NCBI GenBank assembly: GCA_002389905.1
Contig: DGRE01000025.1
Location: forward strand, 112,543-176,542
DNA: 64,000 nucleotides
Direction: 5' to 3'
Origin: Hungatella sp. UBA4396
GTDB taxonomy: Bacteria > Bacillota > Clostridia > Lachnospirales > Lachnospiraceae
Shown here one piece after another: positions 61,191-64,000 of the stretch. The notes below the pieces were generated by a model. That model worked only from the letters and a program-made list of their open reading frames with translations, was not told where the DNA came from and did no database searches. Position 1 is the stretch's first letter, and each line of letters opens with the position of its first letter. The translations under genes and the position numbers were made by a program.

Positions 61191-62420
61191 TTATCTTTCT
61201 GCAAATTTTTCTACGATTTTAAGAAGCAGCTCCACAACCTTTTCCATGGACTGAACCGGTATGAATTCAAATTTCCCATGGAAGTTATGGCCTCCCGTAC
61301 AAAGGTTGGGACATGGAAGCCCCATATAAGATAAGCGGGCACCGTCTGTGCCGCCCCTAATGGGATGGATTAAAGGCTTAATTCCCGTTTCCTCCATGGC
61401 AGTCCTTGCAATATCAATAAGATACATGTGAGGCTCTACCATTTCTCTCATATTGTAGTAACTGTCCTTTAATATTAATTCCACAGTGCCTGCAGGATAG
61501 CGTTTATTCAGATATTCTGCGGCGTCTTTTATAAATTCCTTTTTTGCTTCAAATTTTTCTTTGTTATGGTCCCGGATAATGTATTCCAGACGTGCTTCCT
61601 CCACAGTTCCGCCCATGGAATCTAAGTGGTAAAAACCTTCATACCCTTCCGTATACATGGGATTTTCATGAACCGGAAGCATACCGTGAAACTCCATTGC
61701 CATCAAAAGAGCATTTCTCATCTTTCCTTTAGAAGACCCTGGGTGAATGTTGGAGCCGTGAATGATCACCCTGGCAGAAGCCGCATTGAAATTCTCATAT
61801 TCCAGCTCTCCTAAGGCTCCTCCGTCTACGGTATAGGCCACATCAGCCCCAAAACCTTTCACATCAAAAAAGTCAGCTCCCCGGCCCACCTCTTCATCCG
61901 GCGTAAAGCCGATGCGCAGTTTTCCGTGGGGAATCTCGGGATGGGACAGCAGATAGTCTGCCATGGTCATGATTTCTGACACTCCGGCCTTGTCATCTGC
62001 ACCCAAAAGCGTGGTTCCGTCTGTAGTGACAATATCCTGTCCCTTATAATCCAGCAAATCCGGAAAATCACTGACTCTCATGGTCACTCCGGTTTCTTCA
62101 TTCAAAACAATATCGCCGCCGTCATAATTTTTTACGATCCTGGGCTTTATTCCTGTTCCTGAATAGGCCGGAGCCGTGTCCATATGGGCAATAAAGCCAA
62201 GAACCGGAACATTTTTTTCCATGGTGGCTGGTATGGTGGCATAGACATAACCGTATTCATCTACGGTCACATCCTCCGCCTTCATAGCCTGAAGCTCAGC
62301 CGCCAGCTCTTTTGCCAGCACCCGCTGCTTCTCTGTACTGGGAAATTCCTCCGCATTATCCTTAGACTGGGTGTCAAAGGATATATACTTAAAAAAACGG
62401 TTTAATACTTCTGACATCAT
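61191..62420 (-). CDS. pepT: Peptidase T (tripeptide aminopeptidase)
   Basis: A 409-residue M20-family zinc peptidase that frees the N-terminal residue from tripeptides. Metal and catalytic motifs: GFIAHMDTAPAYSG (His ligand and catalytic Asp), LLGADDKAG, TPDEEVGRGAD (general base Glu and ligand) and the C-terminal GGHNFHG. The dimerisation domain lies in the middle. Two ATGs begin the frame (62420, 62417). It starts 24 bp after the unknown membrane protein gene, so the two are probably cotranscribed. Confidence 0.95.
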   Translation of the reverse strand: MMSEVLNRFFKYISFDTQSKDNAEEFPSTEKQRVLAKELAAELQAMKAEDVTVDEYGYVYATIPATMEKNVPVLGFIAHMDTAPAYSGTGIKPRIVKNYDGGDIVLNEETGVTMRVSDFPDLLDYKGQDIVTTDGTTLLGADDKAGVSEIMTMADYLLSHPEIPHGKLRIGFTPDEEVGRGADFFDVKGFGADVAYTVDGGALGELEYENFNAASARVIIHGSNIHPGSSKGKMRNALLMAMEFHGMLPVHENPMYTEGYEGFYHLDSMGGTVEEARLEYIIRDHNKEKFEAKKEFIKDAAEYLNKRYPAGTVELILKDSYYNMREMVEPHMYLIDIARTAMEETGIKPLIHPIRGGTDGARLSYMGLPCPNLCTGGHNFHGKFEFIPVQSMEKVVELLLKIVEKFAER

Positions 62421-62444
62421 ATAACTACCTTTCTTTTTATATTT

Positions 62445-63947
62445 TTATTCTGAAACCGGCATACTCATAATAGCCCTGATTGCTCCCAGACTGGACCAGA
62501 CTGACAGGCCGTAGCCTATGGCAAGATCAACGAAAAACCCTTTCCACATGTCCATATCAGACATCAGCTTTCTGAAATTGGAGAAAACGTAACCCAGGGT
62601 TTCAAAGCTGGCTTCGAATTCAAAGTATGCCCGTGTCATGGAAACCCCATAATCCAGCAAATTGGCCCCCAATATCATGACCGCTGTCATGAAAAGACAG
62701 ATAACCGCCCCTCTTTTGTCCAGCCTTCCGCCCAGCTTTTCAAAACCGCTCAGCGAAAGCTTAAGCATGACAAAGCCTGCAATTCCTGCGATAAATCCGA
62801 TCTGGCCGATAAGGACCCATAAGCCCGCTCCTATAAGAGCTCCGGCAAAAGCGCCGACAATTCCCGGAAGCAGCTTGACCCGCTTTACCTCCAAAGAAGC
62901 TGCAGCCTGTGCCCTCCAGTCCTCTGTCTGAGGGTCTAAGGGTATTTCGGAAGTGAGGGCAGTACTCAAATGCTCCTCTTTCTTATCCTCAATCTTTCTT
63001 TTTACCTGATTTGCCAGTTCCTGAAATGCTTCTTTCTTTTTAGAACCGTTTCCTTTGGAAAGGATGAGGGTGTGATACTTCTGACCGTGGCTTTCTGCCG
63101 TAAGCCGCATATTCGGCCCGGAAACGGTTTGAAAAACCCGTTCAATGCTTCCGTAAGGGATGATTTCAAAACCCTCGGCATTGGTGACGATATAATCATT
63201 GGTCAGATAAAGCTTTTCTTTTTCATAGGCAGATGTGTTTGACTGAGTCAACTGCCTGTCCACGGAAAGAAGCTTTTCCTCCGGCCACGCCTTCAATGTG
63301 GCACGGCTCTTTTTCAGCCTTGGATCCATTAATTTCACCGCAAGATATATCGTTGCGGCCAAAGCAAGCATTGCAGACCAGGAAAAAAACAGAGCAGCAT
63401 TCTTTGAGACAGGAGACTCCGGTTTTCTGGTTGTATCCAGATAGTATTCACCAAAATAGTCCGAAAAATTATCTTCTGTTACAAGATCTTCCTCCCACAT
63501 CTCATTATAGCTTTCTATGGCATATCCCCTGATATCCTCTTCAATGGGAGCTGCCAGCCCGTAAAAGATCACCGGCTCGGGCTCTTCCTCAGAATCCTCG
63601 TACAAATAAGACTGGACTTTTAAGGCATCCTCAGAAAGGTTTCCATGAACCTGAATTATGTAAGGCAGAGATTCCTGATCATAAACAAAATAGTAATGAT
63701 TGGTTTCTTTAAAGTCTGATGCAAATTCAAAGGTCATCATTCTGGCTTCCAGGCTGCTGTAAATATTCCCGCCGCCATATACATTGAACTTTTCCGGAGC
63801 AGCCTCCGGTTTCCCGCTTCCTAAAAGCCTGAAAGCCGCGCCTGCAAACAGGAAGGAAAAAGCCATGCAGTACACCAACGTAACCGGTATCGCCCACCGG
63901 TAAAGCCGGATCATCCGTTTCATTTGACCAGATATCTGACTATTCAT
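62445..63947 (-). CDS. Uncharacterised multi-pass membrane protein
   Basis: A 500-residue protein I do not recognise. One helix near 20-40 is followed by an acidic extracytoplasmic domain (about 45-185), a second helix (about 190-210), a charged cytoplasmic region with a PH-like or bPH-like stretch (EKLYLTNDYIVTNAEGFEIIPYGSIERVF) around 240-330, and a cluster of helices after about 355. I start at the ATG at 63947 (AAGGAGG); the frame opens at 63980. It is upstream of pepT in one transcript. A TATAAT -10 is at 63979-63984; its -35 is beyond the window. Confidence 0.8.
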   Translation of the reverse strand: MNSQISGQMKRMIRLYRWAIPVTLVYCMAFSFLFAGAAFRLLGSGKPEAAPEKFNVYGGGNIYSSLEARMMTFEFASDFKETNHYYFVYDQESLPYIIQVHGNLSEDALKVQSYLYEDSEEEPEPVIFYGLAAPIEEDIRGYAIESYNEMWEEDLVTEDNFSDYFGEYYLDTTRKPESPVSKNAALFFSWSAMLALAATIYLAVKLMDPRLKKSRATLKAWPEEKLLSVDRQLTQSNTSAYEKEKLYLTNDYIVTNAEGFEIIPYGSIERVFQTVSGPNMRLTAESHGQKYHTLILSKGNGSKKKEAFQELANQVKRKIEDKKEEHLSTALTSEIPLDPQTEDWRAQAAASLEVKRVKLLPGIVGAFAGALIGAGLWVLIGQIGFIAGIAGFVMLKLSLSGFEKLGGRLDKRGAVICLFMTAVMILGANLLDYGVSMTRAYFEFEASFETLGYVFSNFRKLMSDMDMWKGFFVDLAIGYGLSVWSSLGAIRAIMSMPVSE

Positions 63948-63978
63948 ACTTCTGCCTCCTTGTCTCTCAATTTTTACC

Positions 63979-63984
63979 ATTATA
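63979..63984 (-). promoter_or_regulatory. -10 element of the membrane protein/pepT operon (edge of window)
   Basis: TATAAT on the minus strand about 30 bp upstream of the ATG. The matching -35 would lie at about 64002-64007, outside the window. Confidence 0.5.
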
Positions 63985-64000
63985 TCACAAGGAGGAAAAC

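Noticed and set aside
1..64000. CRISPR arrays, tRNA or rRNA genes, insertion sequences
   Set aside because: No regular direct repeats with spacers, no cloverleaf with T-loop motif, no rRNA-like stretches and no transposase frames were seen.

Overview
This window is chromosomal DNA from an anaerobic Firmicute, most probably a member of the Lachnospiraceae (Clostridium/Lacrimispora-like). The evidence is near-consensus sigma-A promoters with 16-18 bp spacers, strong AGGAGG ribosome binding sites, frequent TTG and GTG starts, U-tract terminators, a glmS ribozyme, a minCDE plus mreCD/PBP2/RodA cluster, a Prp-processed type of L27, a YtvI-like sporulation protein and a Na+-pumping oxaloacetate decarboxylase. 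I see no rRNA, tRNA, CRISPR array, insertion sequence or prophage. The species is not determined.

Layout, plus strand. 1-7.1 kb holds the tail of a probable miaB, then mutS, mutL and miaA (mismatch repair and tRNA modification) and a YnbB-like PLP enzyme. 7.1-16.7 kb is a cell-shape and division run: DUF4321 protein, radC, mreC, mreD, PBP2, minC, minD, minE, rodA, mgsA and a D,D-carboxypeptidase lipoprotein; mreB is missing from its usual place. 16.8-22.8 kb holds a small P-loop protein, an HlyD-like protein, yggS, sepF, aroB, lspA and an RluD-type pseudouridine synthase. A cytidylate-kinase-like gene follows and meets glmS head-on. glmS is on the minus strand and carries a glmS ribozyme in its leader. 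25.9-31.8 kb (plus) is a glycerol-3-phosphate/glycerophosphodiester uptake operon: ATPase, two permeases, binding lipoprotein, phosphodiesterase and a HAD phosphatase. 32-36 kb (plus) holds an LCP-family wall enzyme, dcd, a small Cys-rich protein and a tyrosine recombinase preceded by an inverted-repeat motif.

36-39.8 kb (minus) holds a YtvI-like permease, a TetM-related GTPase and a YneA-like LysM protein that diverges from lexA; the shared intergenic region carries four SOS boxes. 40.6-52 kb (minus) is a ribosome, RNA and potassium block: TIGR03960 radical SAM, DUF2344, rng, trkA, trkH; then from its own promoter rplU, prp, rpmA; then obgE, yhbY, nadD, yqeK, rsfS. 52-60.2 kb (minus) is a catabolic island: two GntR regulators, a class I hydratase pair most like L(+)-tartrate dehydratase TtdAB, an SLC13-type transporter and a four-gene oxaloacetate decarboxylase. 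Together these give a complete inferred route from tartrate (or another C4 acid) through oxaloacetate to pyruvate, with energy kept as a sodium gradient. The end of the window holds a DUF2325 protein, a flavodoxin under a 16-bp palindrome, peptidase T and an unrecognised 500-residue membrane protein.

The most interesting points are the tartrate island, the glmS ribozyme, the multi-box lexA/yneA region, the TetM-like GTPase with an EF-G-like domain IV loop, the repeats beside the recombinase, a decayed DUF1116-like gene fragment at 52.0 kb and a 52-bp tandem repeat between obgE and rpmA.
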